Source: Prevotella sp. (GTDB lineage: Bacteria > Bacteroidota > Bacteroidia > Bacteroidales > Bacteroidaceae). From it: a DNA stretch of 19,213 bases. The translations under genes and the position numbers were made by a program. Under the pieces are notes generated by a model that was not told the origin of the DNA, ran no database searches, and saw only the letters and a list, made by a program, of their open reading frames with translations. How positions within the stretch are numbered: position 1 is the first letter of the stretch; each line of letters begins with the position of its first letter. Shown piece after piece: positions 1-9,400 of this stretch. The DNA lies in assembly GCA_016291915.1 (NCBI GenBank), contig JAEEZP010000274.1, forward strand, positions 1 to 19,213, given 5' to 3'.

Positions 1-951
1 CTCATAACCAAGTGTCTCGAAGAAATCACGTGTCATATCATGAATCTCTATCACCGGCACATGCTCACGTTTTGCCACGCTGCGCATTGCATCGGGATAG
101 TCTCCATGAGTCTCTAAAATCTTCGTGTGTGTATCGTCATCGAAACGGCGTCGCTGCGTAGGGGTGATGAAGATGATATTTCCACCTGCCTCACGCACTC
201 TGTCAATAAAGATTTTCAGTTGGTAGGCGAAATGATACCAGGCACCGTCACCCGCTCGTTTTTCTTTTTGGTCATTATGTCCGAACTCACAGATGACATA
301 GTCCCCCTTCTTTAACATCGAGAGCACCTTGTCGAGCCTAAAACCATTGATAAACGTTCTGGCAGACAGTCCGCTCTCAGCATGATTGGAGATCGCCACC
401 TCCTCCGTGAACCACCTCGGAATCATCTGCCCCCAACTGGCCCATGGTTCCAGTTCCTGATCCACCACCGTTGAGTTACCACAGAGGAAAACGGTTGTGG
501 CTGTTGTATCACACTCTATTTTAATACTCTTTACGGCGGGATGCAAGCCATTGAACTCCAAGGTAAGCAACCCGTCCCAATTCAGATAATCATGCTCCCG
601 GGGTTTCAAAGAGACTCTTTTCCCACCCTCTAACTCCGGAGAACGTTTATTGACAATAAAAGAATAAGTGGCATATTTGTTCTTCTTGGTTGTACACTTC
701 TCCACCATCAGTCGTCTTGACTCTGCTCTGACAACAGTGTGAGCAGCCTTCTTTTTGGAACCGAGTGTCACGGTCACTTTGTAGTTGCCGTCAGCCACCG
801 GCACTGAGAAATAAAAAGGTTTATCACTCTCCTGATTCATCACCGTATCCACAACCACCTGAGCATAGGCTGATGAAAAAGAGAATGCGCAGAGAAGAAA
901 GAACCCCGTTAATAACCTCTTACTATATAATATCCTCAATGCTGTCTTCAT
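1..951 (-). CDS. Rhamnogalacturonan acetylesterase (CE12-like SGNH hydrolase), 3' end cut by window edge
   Basis: The minus-strand frame opens at the ATG whose complement is 949-951 and stays open for 317 codons to the window edge, so the C-terminus is missing. Residues 1-31 form a signal peptide (hydrophobic GFFLLCAFSFSS, then AYAQ), so the product is exported, probably to the periplasm. Residues about 32-150 look like the N-terminal beta-sandwich seen in Bacteroidetes members. The SGNH core follows: block I GNST with nucleophile Ser160, then SNHAESGLSARTF (block II), and GHND at 224-227 (block III), followed by TPTQRRRF. The DxxH block with the catalytic Asp/His would lie beyond the edge. 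The family removes acetyl groups from galacturonate in rhamnogalacturonan I. Block I has Asn in place of the usual Asp (GDS). The gene lies 28 nt downstream of the GH28 gene with no promoter between them, so it is the second gene of that operon. Family is confident; exact substrate is inferred. Confidence 0.88.
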   Translation of the reverse strand, partial: MKTALRILYSKRLLTGFFLLCAFSFSSAYAQVVVDTVMNQESDKPFYFSVPVADGNYKVTVTLGSKKKAAHTVVRAESRRLMVEKCTTKKNKYATYSFIVNKRSPELEGGKRVSLKPREHDYLNWDGLLTLEFNGLHPAVKSIKIECDTTATTVFLCGNSTVVDQELEPWASWGQMIPRWFTEEVAISNHAESGLSARTFINGFRLDKVLSMLKKGDYVICEFGHNDQKEKRAGDGAWYHFAYQLKIFIDRVREAGGNIIFITPTQRRRFDDDTHTKILETHGDYPDAMRSVAKREHVPVIEIHDMTRDFFETLGYE

Positions 952-979
952 AAAGCGATCTTTTTATTATCATGATTTC

Positions 980-2374
980 TCATTTCCCGATATTTTCGTT
1001 GATGACATCTTCCAGAATCATCTCCGGTCGTTCGTCACTCTTGAGAAGTTCGAAGCGCACATTATGCAGTCGAAGACCATCCACATGACGGGCAAACAGT
1101 CCGTAGGCTGGTGTCGGTCCAGCCCATCTCGGTTCCGGATAATTCGTTCCCTGTTCCCTATATGGAGTCGTCACCTTCTTTCCGCCGCCCCTGTACCTGA
1201 CAAAGATATTAGAGAGTGACACATTCCTGATCGGAGTACCTTCCATACCTGTTACGATGATACCGGCCAACGAATCGACATCATCAGCAATCACATTATT
1301 AATGTATATATCACGTGCGGAAGAGATATCCGTACATTCCTTCGGACCACGGTTGCGGCAACCCGTCGTGATGTAGATTGGATAATGGTGCACATGACTC
1401 AGGGAGATATTATCCACGACGATATTCTCCATCCTTCCCCTGTCAACCACCTCAAATGCCAAACCGCTGCTCCACATACAGGTACAGTTGGATATGGTTA
1501 TATTCCGGTAACCGCCATTCGACTCAGTGCCGAGTTTTATGCGCCCGCACACCCAGTTTACCTTCTCAGGCACATAGGTACCGTCTAGGAAAGTACCGAG
1601 TTTATAACCGGTCACGATACAGTTTGTGATCAGGATGTGCTCACAGAGCACGGGGCGTTTCAGCGCATACGAGCTTTTCAGTACGATGGCATCGTCATGG
1701 GGAGTATTCACCTTGGTGTTGCTCACGGTGAAATACTTGCAGCAGTCGATATCTATACCGTCACGGTTGGTATCGATCGTTACATTATCTATCGTGCCGA
1801 TATCACAGCCTGTCGTTATAATGGCAAAATGCCCTCCTCTGAAAATGGTAATATCACGTATCGTGACATTACGGCATTGCTTGAAGGCGATGGCCTTATC
1901 ACCCGTACCGATAGAACCGCCTTGTACATTACCGCCTCGCTCCGTATCATGACGCGTGAGTCCCTCTCCGTCAATCATTCCCAAACCAGTAATACTGATA
2001 TTCGACTGTCCTTCTGCCCAGATCAACGAATTATGAAAATAGGTATGTCCGCCATCCTGATACTCTGGTGCACCAAACACCTCACTCTCATCATAGGCTT
2101 TCATCTCCGCAGGAGCAGCTAATATCTTTGCTCCACGCAACAGATGCAGATCGACATTACTTTTCATGCGAATACTACCACAGAGATAGACTCCCGGAGG
2201 CAATAGTACCTGACCGCCTCCGTTGTTGGTAGCCGCCTCAATTGCTTTGTTGATCGCCATGTGATCAAGTGTCTTGCCGTCGCCCTTAGCACCATAATCA
2301 AGCACATTGTAAACCGATGCTGCACGACTCAACACAGGAATCATCAGGAATAAAAATAATACCAGTCTTTTCAT
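980..2374 (-). CDS. Secreted glycoside hydrolase family 28 (polygalacturonase/rhamnogalacturonan hydrolase-like)
   Basis: This 464-aa protein has a signal peptide (MKRLVLFLFLMIPVLSRAAS) and a pectate-lyase-like parallel beta-helix. It begins with YNVLDYGAKGDGKTLD, the standard GH28 opening. Active-site blocks are visible: N203-R-D205-G-I-D, H226-D227-D228 followed by AIVLKSS, and R278-I-K280 followed by LGTESNGG. These correspond to the NTD, DD and RIK motifs of GH28. The classical GHG motif between DD and RIK is absent; that stretch reads GYKLGTFLDGTY. This argues against a plain endo-polygalacturonase and for a rhamnogalacturonan- or side-chain-type enzyme. The reading frame extends upstream to 2545, but the start at 2374 is chosen because it puts the signal peptide at the N-terminus and lies just downstream of a consensus promoter at 2398-2428. 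It is the first gene of an operon with the CE12 esterase. Confidence 0.93.
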   Translation of the reverse strand: MKRLVLFLFLMIPVLSRAASVYNVLDYGAKGDGKTLDHMAINKAIEAATNNGGGQVLLPPGVYLCGSIRMKSNVDLHLLRGAKILAAPAEMKAYDESEVFGAPEYQDGGHTYFHNSLIWAEGQSNISITGLGMIDGEGLTRHDTERGGNVQGGSIGTGDKAIAFKQCRNVTIRDITIFRGGHFAIITTGCDIGTIDNVTIDTNRDGIDIDCCKYFTVSNTKVNTPHDDAIVLKSSYALKRPVLCEHILITNCIVTGYKLGTFLDGTYVPEKVNWVCGRIKLGTESNGGYRNITISNCTCMWSSGLAFEVVDRGRMENIVVDNISLSHVHHYPIYITTGCRNRGPKECTDISSARDIYINNVIADDVDSLAGIIVTGMEGTPIRNVSLSNIFVRYRGGGKKVTTPYREQGTNYPEPRWAGPTPAYGLFARHVDGLRLHNVRFELLKSDERPEMILEDVINENIGK

Positions 2375-2397
2375 ACTTCTATCATCTATAGATGTGG

Positions 2398-2428
2398 CAA
2401 ATTTAGTGTTTTTACCGCTATTTGCAAA
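2398..2428 (-). promoter_or_regulatory. Bacteroidetes-type promoter for the GH28-CE12 operon
   Basis: Read on the minus strand, TTTG (2425-2428) is followed after exactly 19 nt by TAAATTTG (2398-2405). This fits the primary-sigma consensus of Bacteroides, TTTG-N19-TAnnTTTG. The expected transcription start lies around 2391, giving a leader of under 20 nt before the GH28 start codon at 2374. Its position upstream of 2374 but inside the longer reading frame supports the shorter protein. Confidence 0.75.
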
Positions 2429-2514
2429 GGACATATTTATGAATGACCGATTAGACTCGCGTTTATGACAGAAAGAACACCCGTTTTCACGGTACACTTT
2501 TACGATAAAAAATG

Positions 2515-2522
2515 TATCTTTG
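2515..2522 (+). promoter_or_regulatory. Probable -7 element for the tandem esterase gene
   Basis: TATCTTTG on the plus strand matches the Bacteroides -7 consensus TAnnTTTG and lies 14 nt before the ATG at 2537. No TTTG is present at the expected upstream distance (about 2492-2495), so the -33 part is poor. If real, the leader would be only about ten nucleotides. The same 160-nt gap also carries the divergent GH28 promoter. Confidence 0.5.
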
Positions 2523-2536
2523 CAAAAAATACAGAA

Positions 2537-4147
2537 ATGAAGCATTTACTATTCTTTTGCGTACTGATGACGAGTACGTTTTTTGCCAAGGCACAAGTAA
2601 TTGACAACACTCCTGACTCTATCGGAAAGGCACTTATGTCACGTCCTGCCCCAGGAACAACACGTATAGGATCCCATCCTGTACTCTTCCTGATAGGAAA
2701 TTCTACCATGCGTAACGGAACACTCGGGAACGGCAATAACGGTCAATGGGGATGGGGCTATTTTGCAAACAAATATTTCAACCATCAGCGTATTTCCGTG
2801 GAGAACCAAGCCCTCGGCGGCATGTCAACACGCACCTTCTACACCGACCTGTGGCCGGCAGTACGTCAGGCATTGAAGCCGGGCGACTGGGTGATTGTAT
2901 CCATCGGGCATAATGACAGTGCAGATTTCTTTGATGCGAAAAGAGCCCGCGGTGTCATCACCGGTGTAGATCCCGACACAATGGTTATCGGGAAGAATGA
3001 ACGCACGCAGAAAATGGATACAGTATATAGCTATGGAACCTATCTTCGCAAATACATCACAGAGATTCGTGCCAAAGGAGCCCATCCTATCTTAATGTCA
3101 CTCACTCCCCGGGATGCATATGATGATGCGGGAAAGATTATCCGTAAGCCTCAGACGCAATGGGCAGCCTACATAGCAGCCGTAGAAGGAGTACCATTCA
3201 TCGACCTGAATGATATCAGTGGCAGGAAATTTGATCAATTCAGTATGTGGAAAAAGAAATATCATTTCTATGGTGACCATATCCACACCAGTGCCTTTGG
3301 TGCAGAACTGAATGCTCGCAGTGCCGCCGAGGGTATTTATTACTCTTCCCATCCATTGCTCGCCCCACTGAAAGAGATGATGGTGAATGTGGAGTTACCG
3401 ACATGTTCTGTTCAACGTGAGGCAGGGAAACCTATGGTTTTCATTACCGGTGACTCTACCGTAAAAAACAAAGATAACGATGAAAACGGCATGTGGGGAT
3501 GGGGTTCTCAAGCCGGTATGATTTTCGACGCTGCAAAGATAACATGGGCAAACGAGGCTATGGCTGGACGGTCAACACGCAGTTATCTCCGTGAGGGGCG
3601 CTGGGAAAAGGTGTATAACTCCCTCCAACCTGGTGACTTTGTACTTATCCAGTTTGGGCATAATGACATCTGTTCCATCACCGATCCTAAAGAACGGGGA
3701 GTGATTGCAGCTAGCTACGACACCTGTCATGTCTATCAAATGGAGAAAGACGGCCGATACGAACTGGTGTATAGCTTCGGATGGTATCTTAAGAAATTCA
3801 TTGATGATGTACGGGAGAAAGGAGCCACCCCGATCTTATTATCCTTAACCCCACGCAATGAATGGCCCAACGGAAAGATCGAACGTCGTAATGACACCTA
3901 TGGAAAATGGTATCGTGACGTGGTTCAGGCAACGGGCGTGGAGTTTGTAGATGTACATAATATCTCGGCAGATTTCCTTGACAAGAAGTTTGCTTCCAAA
4001 GATGGAGTGAAAAGCAAGAAACGGGCTGCTAAATATTACAATAACGACCATACTCACACTTCCAAGATCGGGGCTCAGATGAATGCACGCAGTGTGGCCA
4101 AAGGGTTGCAATCAATCAATTCGAAGCTGTCAGGCTATCTCAAGTAA
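2537..4147 (+). CDS. Tandem double-domain SGNH/CE12-like acetylesterase
   Basis: This 536-aa exported protein carries two complete SGNH hydrolase domains. The signal peptide is MKHLLFFCVLMTSTFFAKAQ. Domain 1 (about residues 48-275) has GNST with Ser56, GHND at 124-127, and D247-H-I-H250 in DHIHTS. Domain 2 (about 298-530) has GDST with Ser307, GHND at 374-377, and D504-H-T-H507 in DHTHTS. Both domains therefore keep the Ser-Asp-His triad and the oxyanion residues, and both share the WGWG and GMSTR/GRSTR signatures after block I. They resemble rhamnogalacturonan acetylesterases. Related single-domain enzymes are about half this length, so this is an internal duplication that has since diverged. 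The reading frame begins at 2465, but the ATG at 2537 is preferred because it gives an N-terminal signal peptide and sits after the -7 element. The gene is transcribed alone, divergent from GH28 and ended by the terminator at 4172-4203. Confidence 0.9.
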   Translation: MKHLLFFCVLMTSTFFAKAQVIDNTPDSIGKALMSRPAPGTTRIGSHPVLFLIGNSTMRNGTLGNGNNGQWGWGYFANKYFNHQRISVENQALGGMSTRTFYTDLWPAVRQALKPGDWVIVSIGHNDSADFFDAKRARGVITGVDPDTMVIGKNERTQKMDTVYSYGTYLRKYITEIRAKGAHPILMSLTPRDAYDDAGKIIRKPQTQWAAYIAAVEGVPFIDLNDISGRKFDQFSMWKKKYHFYGDHIHTSAFGAELNARSAAEGIYYSSHPLLAPLKEMMVNVELPTCSVQREAGKPMVFITGDSTVKNKDNDENGMWGWGSQAGMIFDAAKITWANEAMAGRSTRSYLREGRWEKVYNSLQPGDFVLIQFGHNDICSITDPKERGVIAASYDTCHVYQMEKDGRYELVYSFGWYLKKFIDDVREKGATPILLSLTPRNEWPNGKIERRNDTYGKWYRDVVQATGVEFVDVHNISADFLDKKFASKDGVKSKKRAAKYYNNDHTHTSKIGAQMNARSVAKGLQSINSKLSGYLK

Positions 4148-4171
4148 GTATTTGTAATCGTATGTAAAATA

Positions 4172-4203
4172 AAATAAGGGGCGCAATGAAACGCCCCTTA
4201 TTT
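4172..4203. terminator. Bidirectional intrinsic terminator
   Basis: A perfect 12-bp inverted repeat (AAATAAGGGGCG / CGCCCCTTATTT, arms 4172-4183 and 4192-4203) encloses an 8-nt loop. The G/C-rich core is flanked by A-rich sequence on the left and T-rich sequence on the right, so it ends with U-rich tracts in both directions. It sits 24 nt after the plus-strand esterase stop and 48 nt after the minus-strand susD stop, serving both convergent units. Confidence 0.92.
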
Positions 4204-4251
4204 GTCCACAGATTTTACACTATTATACTATTAACACATTACGAGAGATCA

Positions 4252-6432
4252 TTAATAGCCAGGATTCTGCCATGCTTTCTTTTCGGCATCGCTGAGGTTC
4301 GTACCATCCTCGTTCTGAAGCGTATCAATAAACTTCTGTGGAATAGGACGATACATATGACGTTCCTGCACGTTTGGAGCAGCCTCCGGATTGAATGCCT
4401 TTGCACGCTTTACAAGCAATCCGGTACGGGCCAGTTCATCCCAACGGTTCCACTCACCGAGCAACTCACGGGTACGTTCGTTGAAGATGAAGTTCAGCAT
4501 ACGGTCGTATTCACTCGTAGCACCGATAGCGGCGAGAACAGCCTCATCTTCTGGAGGAAGCTGGGTATAACTCTTGATCTGAAGATCGGAAGCTGCCTTT
4601 GTCGAGTCAATGCCAGTAGAGAGGTAATAGGTATTCTTGTGCGTCATGGAAGCATAGTATGCCTCAGAATTGATGAGCTCCTTACCGACATTGTCCTTAT
4701 TCTTCTTAACCGTCTTTGCAGCAGCTGTAGAGTTATCTTCCTTACCACCGTCAGCCTTCAGGAAGGCCATCGAGCCATCGGTATAATAGCCACGGTCTTC
4801 TCCCAGTTTCCATTGACCACGGGCACGTAGCTTGTTGACTGTAGTGATGGCATCCTGATACTTACCTAAGCGAACCTGTGCCTCAGCCTTTACGAGGTAA
4901 GTCTCACCGGTACGGGCCATGATCACATCACGGTGTGCATCTCCTTTCTCACCGGTACGTGTACCGTCGGCCGTTTTGTTGATACCACAGAAGACATTAG
5001 ACTTAGAAGGATTACCTGTATAGGTATTCAGCACATACTTTCCATCCTGGAAGGTTACGAAAGCATTGGGCACCCATTTCTTGGTAAGAGGATTAACGAA
5101 ACTGTGAGCATCGCTTCCACGTCCAAAGGTACCATAAGGATTACCATCAAAGCGATGGTCGTCTTTCTTATTCAAGATGAAGATGATACCCTCATCACCA
5201 ATGTCAGGAACCTGATCAAGGGTGATTCCATTCTGAGAAGCCACGGATTCACGGTCGTACACATTTATATCCTTTCCGTCCTTGTCTTTTGCTTTTTTAA
5301 ACTTGGTAATATTGTTCAGTCCATAGACGGTCTTGAAGGTTTTCCACATACGGGCATCGTTCACGTTATCGAATACAGAATAGGTGTACTCTGTTGGACG
5401 ACAACGCTGGAAGTCCATACCACCAATATACTGACCGCGCTGTACCCAACCACCTGAGAAGTTAGAGAACTGAGGATCGAAATAGTTGTAAGTACGGTTA
5501 CCGAAACGTCCCTGAGTAGTATTGTCCAGGTTATGCTCAGCAGCCATCAGAATCTCGTCAAGACCCTCATTGGGACAGTCTACACCCGTCCATTTAGCAT
5601 ACAGATCCCAGTAGTCAGAAGCTAAGGGGCATGCAGCGATCACCTCATCACAGAGAGAGATGACACGATTCAGGTCTGCACTCTTCTCGTACTTCGAAGC
5701 CCAGGAGGCGCAACGCTCAGACTGGCGGTAAAGCAGAGCCTTAGCCAGGAAGTGAGCTGCAGTGTACTTGGTCCAAGTTCCGTTACCACGCCATTTTTTG
5801 GTGGGTAAGAGCTGATAGGCTTTCTCAAAATCATCAATAATCAGATTCAGCGTTTCCTCCTCGCTGGCACGTGTGTAGTTCTTTTTAACGACTCCGTTAG
5901 CTGGTTCTGTTTCCAAAGTCACAGCACCATACTGACAGAACAGGCGATAGTAATTATATCCACGCAGGAAATGAGCCTCACCAAGAGCCTTGTTACGGGC
6001 ATCTTCATTGGTTACATTGTCTGCCTTGCTGATAATCAAGTTGGCAGTAGAGATACCATAATACATCTGATCCCAGAGTGCTGATACAGCAGGACAGTTC
6101 TTGTTTGCTGCACCTAAAGCTGGTGTACAATCCAGAGGGTTCAAACGGTTGTCATATGTATTCCAGGGTTCTGAAGTGAGGTCTGCACCATTGGTAAACT
6201 CATCGCAACCATAGAGTGTGATACCGTAAGCCCACTCATAACCGAAGTGCCAACGTAAGTTTGCATAGAGGCCGGCAGCCATAGCCAAGGCTCCATCCTG
6301 TGTCTCAAGCAGTGCGTCTGTGTAAAGATGACCAGCTTCTTCCTCCAGGAATTCGTCACCACAGGAGGTAGTACCCATCAAGGTGAACAACGACAATGCA
6401 CCGCAAACTATTATGTTATTAAAATATTTCAT
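4252..6432 (-). CDS. SusD/RagB-family outer-membrane glycan-binding lipoprotein
   Basis: This 726-aa surface lipoprotein has an N-terminal hydrophobic segment ending in MGTTSC, with Cys24 as the expected lipidation site, followed by an acidic run (GDEFLEEEAGH) typical of surface export in Bacteroidetes. SusD-type features are present: a helical TPR-like scaffold with AEAHFLRGYNYY-like motifs (here GEAHFLRGYNYYRL, about 152-165), TGETYLVKAEAQVRLGKYQDA in the C-terminal half, FNERTRELLGEWNRWDELART near residue 650, and the terminal QNPGY. SusD proteins cap their SusC partner and capture oligosaccharides at the cell surface. At 726 aa it is longer than many SusD proteins; the extra length lies in the middle loops. 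It follows susC by 32 nt in one operon, and transcription ends at the bidirectional terminator. Confidence 0.96.
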   Translation of the reverse strand: MKYFNNIIVCGALSLFTLMGTTSCGDEFLEEEAGHLYTDALLETQDGALAMAAGLYANLRWHFGYEWAYGITLYGCDEFTNGADLTSEPWNTYDNRLNPLDCTPALGAANKNCPAVSALWDQMYYGISTANLIISKADNVTNEDARNKALGEAHFLRGYNYYRLFCQYGAVTLETEPANGVVKKNYTRASEEETLNLIIDDFEKAYQLLPTKKWRGNGTWTKYTAAHFLAKALLYRQSERCASWASKYEKSADLNRVISLCDEVIAACPLASDYWDLYAKWTGVDCPNEGLDEILMAAEHNLDNTTQGRFGNRTYNYFDPQFSNFSGGWVQRGQYIGGMDFQRCRPTEYTYSVFDNVNDARMWKTFKTVYGLNNITKFKKAKDKDGKDINVYDRESVASQNGITLDQVPDIGDEGIIFILNKKDDHRFDGNPYGTFGRGSDAHSFVNPLTKKWVPNAFVTFQDGKYVLNTYTGNPSKSNVFCGINKTADGTRTGEKGDAHRDVIMARTGETYLVKAEAQVRLGKYQDAITTVNKLRARGQWKLGEDRGYYTDGSMAFLKADGGKEDNSTAAAKTVKKNKDNVGKELINSEAYYASMTHKNTYYLSTGIDSTKAASDLQIKSYTQLPPEDEAVLAAIGATSEYDRMLNFIFNERTRELLGEWNRWDELARTGLLVKRAKAFNPEAAPNVQERHMYRPIPQKFIDTLQNEDGTNLSDAEKKAWQNPGY

Positions 6433-6464
6433 ATTTGTTTCGTCTTTATATTATTACCAAAAGT

Positions 6465-9400
6465 TTAGAAATCAACCTGAACACCAACGGTAACACCACG
6501 GTTAAAGTAAGTGCGGCCAGTATCGAGATCCATGAAATCAACTGAAGAGTAAAGCATACCGAGGTTCTTGCCCTGAATATAGAGTTTCAAGCCATTGATA
6601 CCTATCTGACTGAGCAACTTCTTATCGAAATTATATGCGAGAGAGAGGTTACGGATCTTGATGAACGATGCATCTTTGAATCCGAGCAGACCAGCATAGG
6701 GATCACCTCCAGCCTGGCTGTAAACAGGTTTCTGCCAATCGGCACCGGTATTGTCCGGTCTCCAGTAGCTGATCTCACGCTGCTGATACATACCGAGCTG
6801 ACCTTCACCACCAGTGCTGATAGTGTAGCCGAAGCGGCCCTGCAGGTCAAGCATGAGCTCAAAGCCCTTCCAACTGATACTGTTTGACCAGCCTGCTGTG
6901 AAACGTGGATTCTTATTACCGATAATCACACGGTCCTCAGCATTAATCACATAGTCACCATTCTGATCGACAGGACGAACACTTCCTGCTGTGAACTTTT
7001 CACCTTTCTCATTAAACTTTGCCATCTCTTCAGCATCGCTTTCCTGCCAGATACCATTAGCCTCAAATCCATAGTGTACAGCTATCGATTCACCAATGAA
7101 CCAAGCATTGTTGACGTCGTCCTGTTTGCCATTAGCCAGTTCTACGATTTCATCCTTCTGCCAAGCGAAGTTCAGATTTGAATTCCAGATAAAGTCTTTG
7201 GTAATCACTGGGATTGTATTCAATGTCACTTCTACACCCCTGTTCTTGGTCTGACCGACATTGGTCTTCATTGATGGATATCCAGAGAGTGAAGGAATTG
7301 TCATATCAAGAATCAAGTCCTTGGTACGAGATGCGTACATATCGAGGGTACCACCAATACGGCCTTTCAGGAAACTGAAGTCGACACCCAGGTTCCACTG
7401 AGTGGTCTTCTCCCAACCCAGATTCTTGTTAGGCATCTTGTTAGAACCTGAAGAATAATAAGGCTCATTAGTGACGAGGATCTGAGAGTTACCAAGGCTG
7501 AATGGCATCCAATAAGCACTGATCACACCCAATGTTCCGTAGGGATCTACGGCGGCATTACCAGTCACACCGACACCGAAGCGGAGTTTCAACTGATCGA
7601 CCCAGCTGACATTCTTCATAAATTCCTCCTCTTCCATACGCCAACCTAAGGCCATAGAGGGGAAGAAGTCCCATTTCTTTCCTTGTGCAAGCACTGACGC
7701 ACCATCCCAACGTGCTGATGCTGTGAGGAGGTAACGCTCCATGAACGAGTAGTTCACACGAGCCATATATGAAGACAATTGATTACCAGAGAGGCCAGAA
7801 CCGATACCCACTTGATACTGGGGATCCGTTACGTCAACGGCACCAAGGTTATTCCAAAGGAATGAAGACATAGGAACCTTCTGCTCACTGATAGAACTGG
7901 TTTCTGTCCTAGTCTTAGAGGCACTCTGCAACAAGGTTAAGCCAAGCGTGTGAGCACCAAATGACTTATTATATAACAACATATTATCGAGTGTCCATGC
8001 TAACTGCTGACCATCACCACGGCTAACGGTGTTGTTACCGCCGGCACGGCTGATAGAACTGCTGTCAAGGAAATTACCATTACGATAGTAACGGAATTCA
8101 GGTCCGAACTGAGTTTTCCACATCAGTCCCTGAAGAGGCTCATAAATCTGTCCGAAGTCAATCTGAGCATAGAAACTGCCCAACAGACGGAAGCTCTTTC
8201 TCTCATCATTCGACTTTGTCCACTCATCTATGATGGAATAGGTATTCGTTGTAGATCCACCAGGCTGAGTAATGATCTCACCATTCTCATCGTACGGAAG
8301 AGTGTAACGCAGAATAGCCTTGGCTGCACCATAAAGATCGGTAGGACCGGAACTGGTACCGTAAGCCTTAGAGTAACCATACTGCTGAGTAGAGAAAGAA
8401 GCATTGAAAGATCCACCGGTCTTGAACCACTTGGTTCCCTGAATATCTGCAGAGGCAGAGAAATTATAACGATCATATGTCTGTCCCTTCTGAGTTCCCT
8501 CGTTACGGAGATAACCGAAAGATACAAATCCTGCAACATTCTTGGTACCACCACGGGCACTAACAGTGTGCTCCTGAGTAAGACCTGTCTGAGTAGCAAA
8601 CTCTGTCCAATCAGTATCTGTTACCTTAGAACCGTCCCATGAGCCACCGGCCCATCCTTTCAGGACATTATTCAGGGCAGTGTCATCACCTCCGAAGAAG
8701 TTTCGATCCTGCGCCTCTGTTGGCTGATCACCCGGAGTGTACTTATCCGGACTCATGTTATAGTAAGCCCAACGACGCCATGTGATATAATCACTGGCTT
8801 TCATGGCAGGACTCTTATCAACAATCTTCTCAAAAGTTAAAGAACCGTTGTAGCTCACCTGCATCTTACCTTCCTGACCACGCTTGGTGGTGACGAGTAC
8901 GACACCGTTAGCACCACGGCTACCATAGATAGCAGTAGAAGAAGCATCCTTTAAAATATCAATACTCTCAATGTCACGAGGATTCAATGCCTCAATACCA
9001 CCCGATTGAAGGGGTACACCGTCAACCACGTAAAGGGGACCCTTGCCAGCAGAGATAGATCGCTGACCACGAATGGCGATGCTACCAACCGTTCCAGGAC
9101 GCTCACTGGTAGTGATATCCACACCGGCAGCTTTACCCTGGAGTGCTTCAAAAGCATTGTTTACCGGCTTCGAATTCAATTCCTTCTCGCCTACACGAGT
9201 CAAAGCACCTGTCACATCTCTCTTCTTCTGAACACCGTAACCAACTACCACGACATCATCGAGGAGTTGACGGTCTTCCTGTAATGTAATGTTAATTGAT
9301 GATTTCCCTCCCACAGGAACCGTCTGTGTGGCATAGCCTACATACGACACAACGAGACTACCATTCTGTGGTACATTGGGAATGGTAAAGTTACCATCTA

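Noticed and set aside
127..953. Plus-strand short frames at the left edge
   Set aside because: Both are antisense to the CE12 esterase, whose minus-strand frame is continuous and has all the family motifs.
1637..2122. 161-codon open frame on the plus strand
   Set aside because: It is antisense to the GH28 beta-helix coding region, with no domain, signal peptide or promoter.
2465..2536. N-terminal extension of the tandem esterase
   Set aside because: It would bury the signal peptide 24 residues inside the protein and would place the -7 element within the coding region.
2375..2545. N-terminal extension of GH28
   Set aside because: It overlaps the consensus promoter, is Cys-rich and not family-like, and moves the signal peptide to the interior.
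4186..4830. 214-codon open frame on the plus strand
   Set aside because: It lies antisense to the 3' half of susD, starts inside the bidirectional terminator, and has no recognisable domain or promoter.
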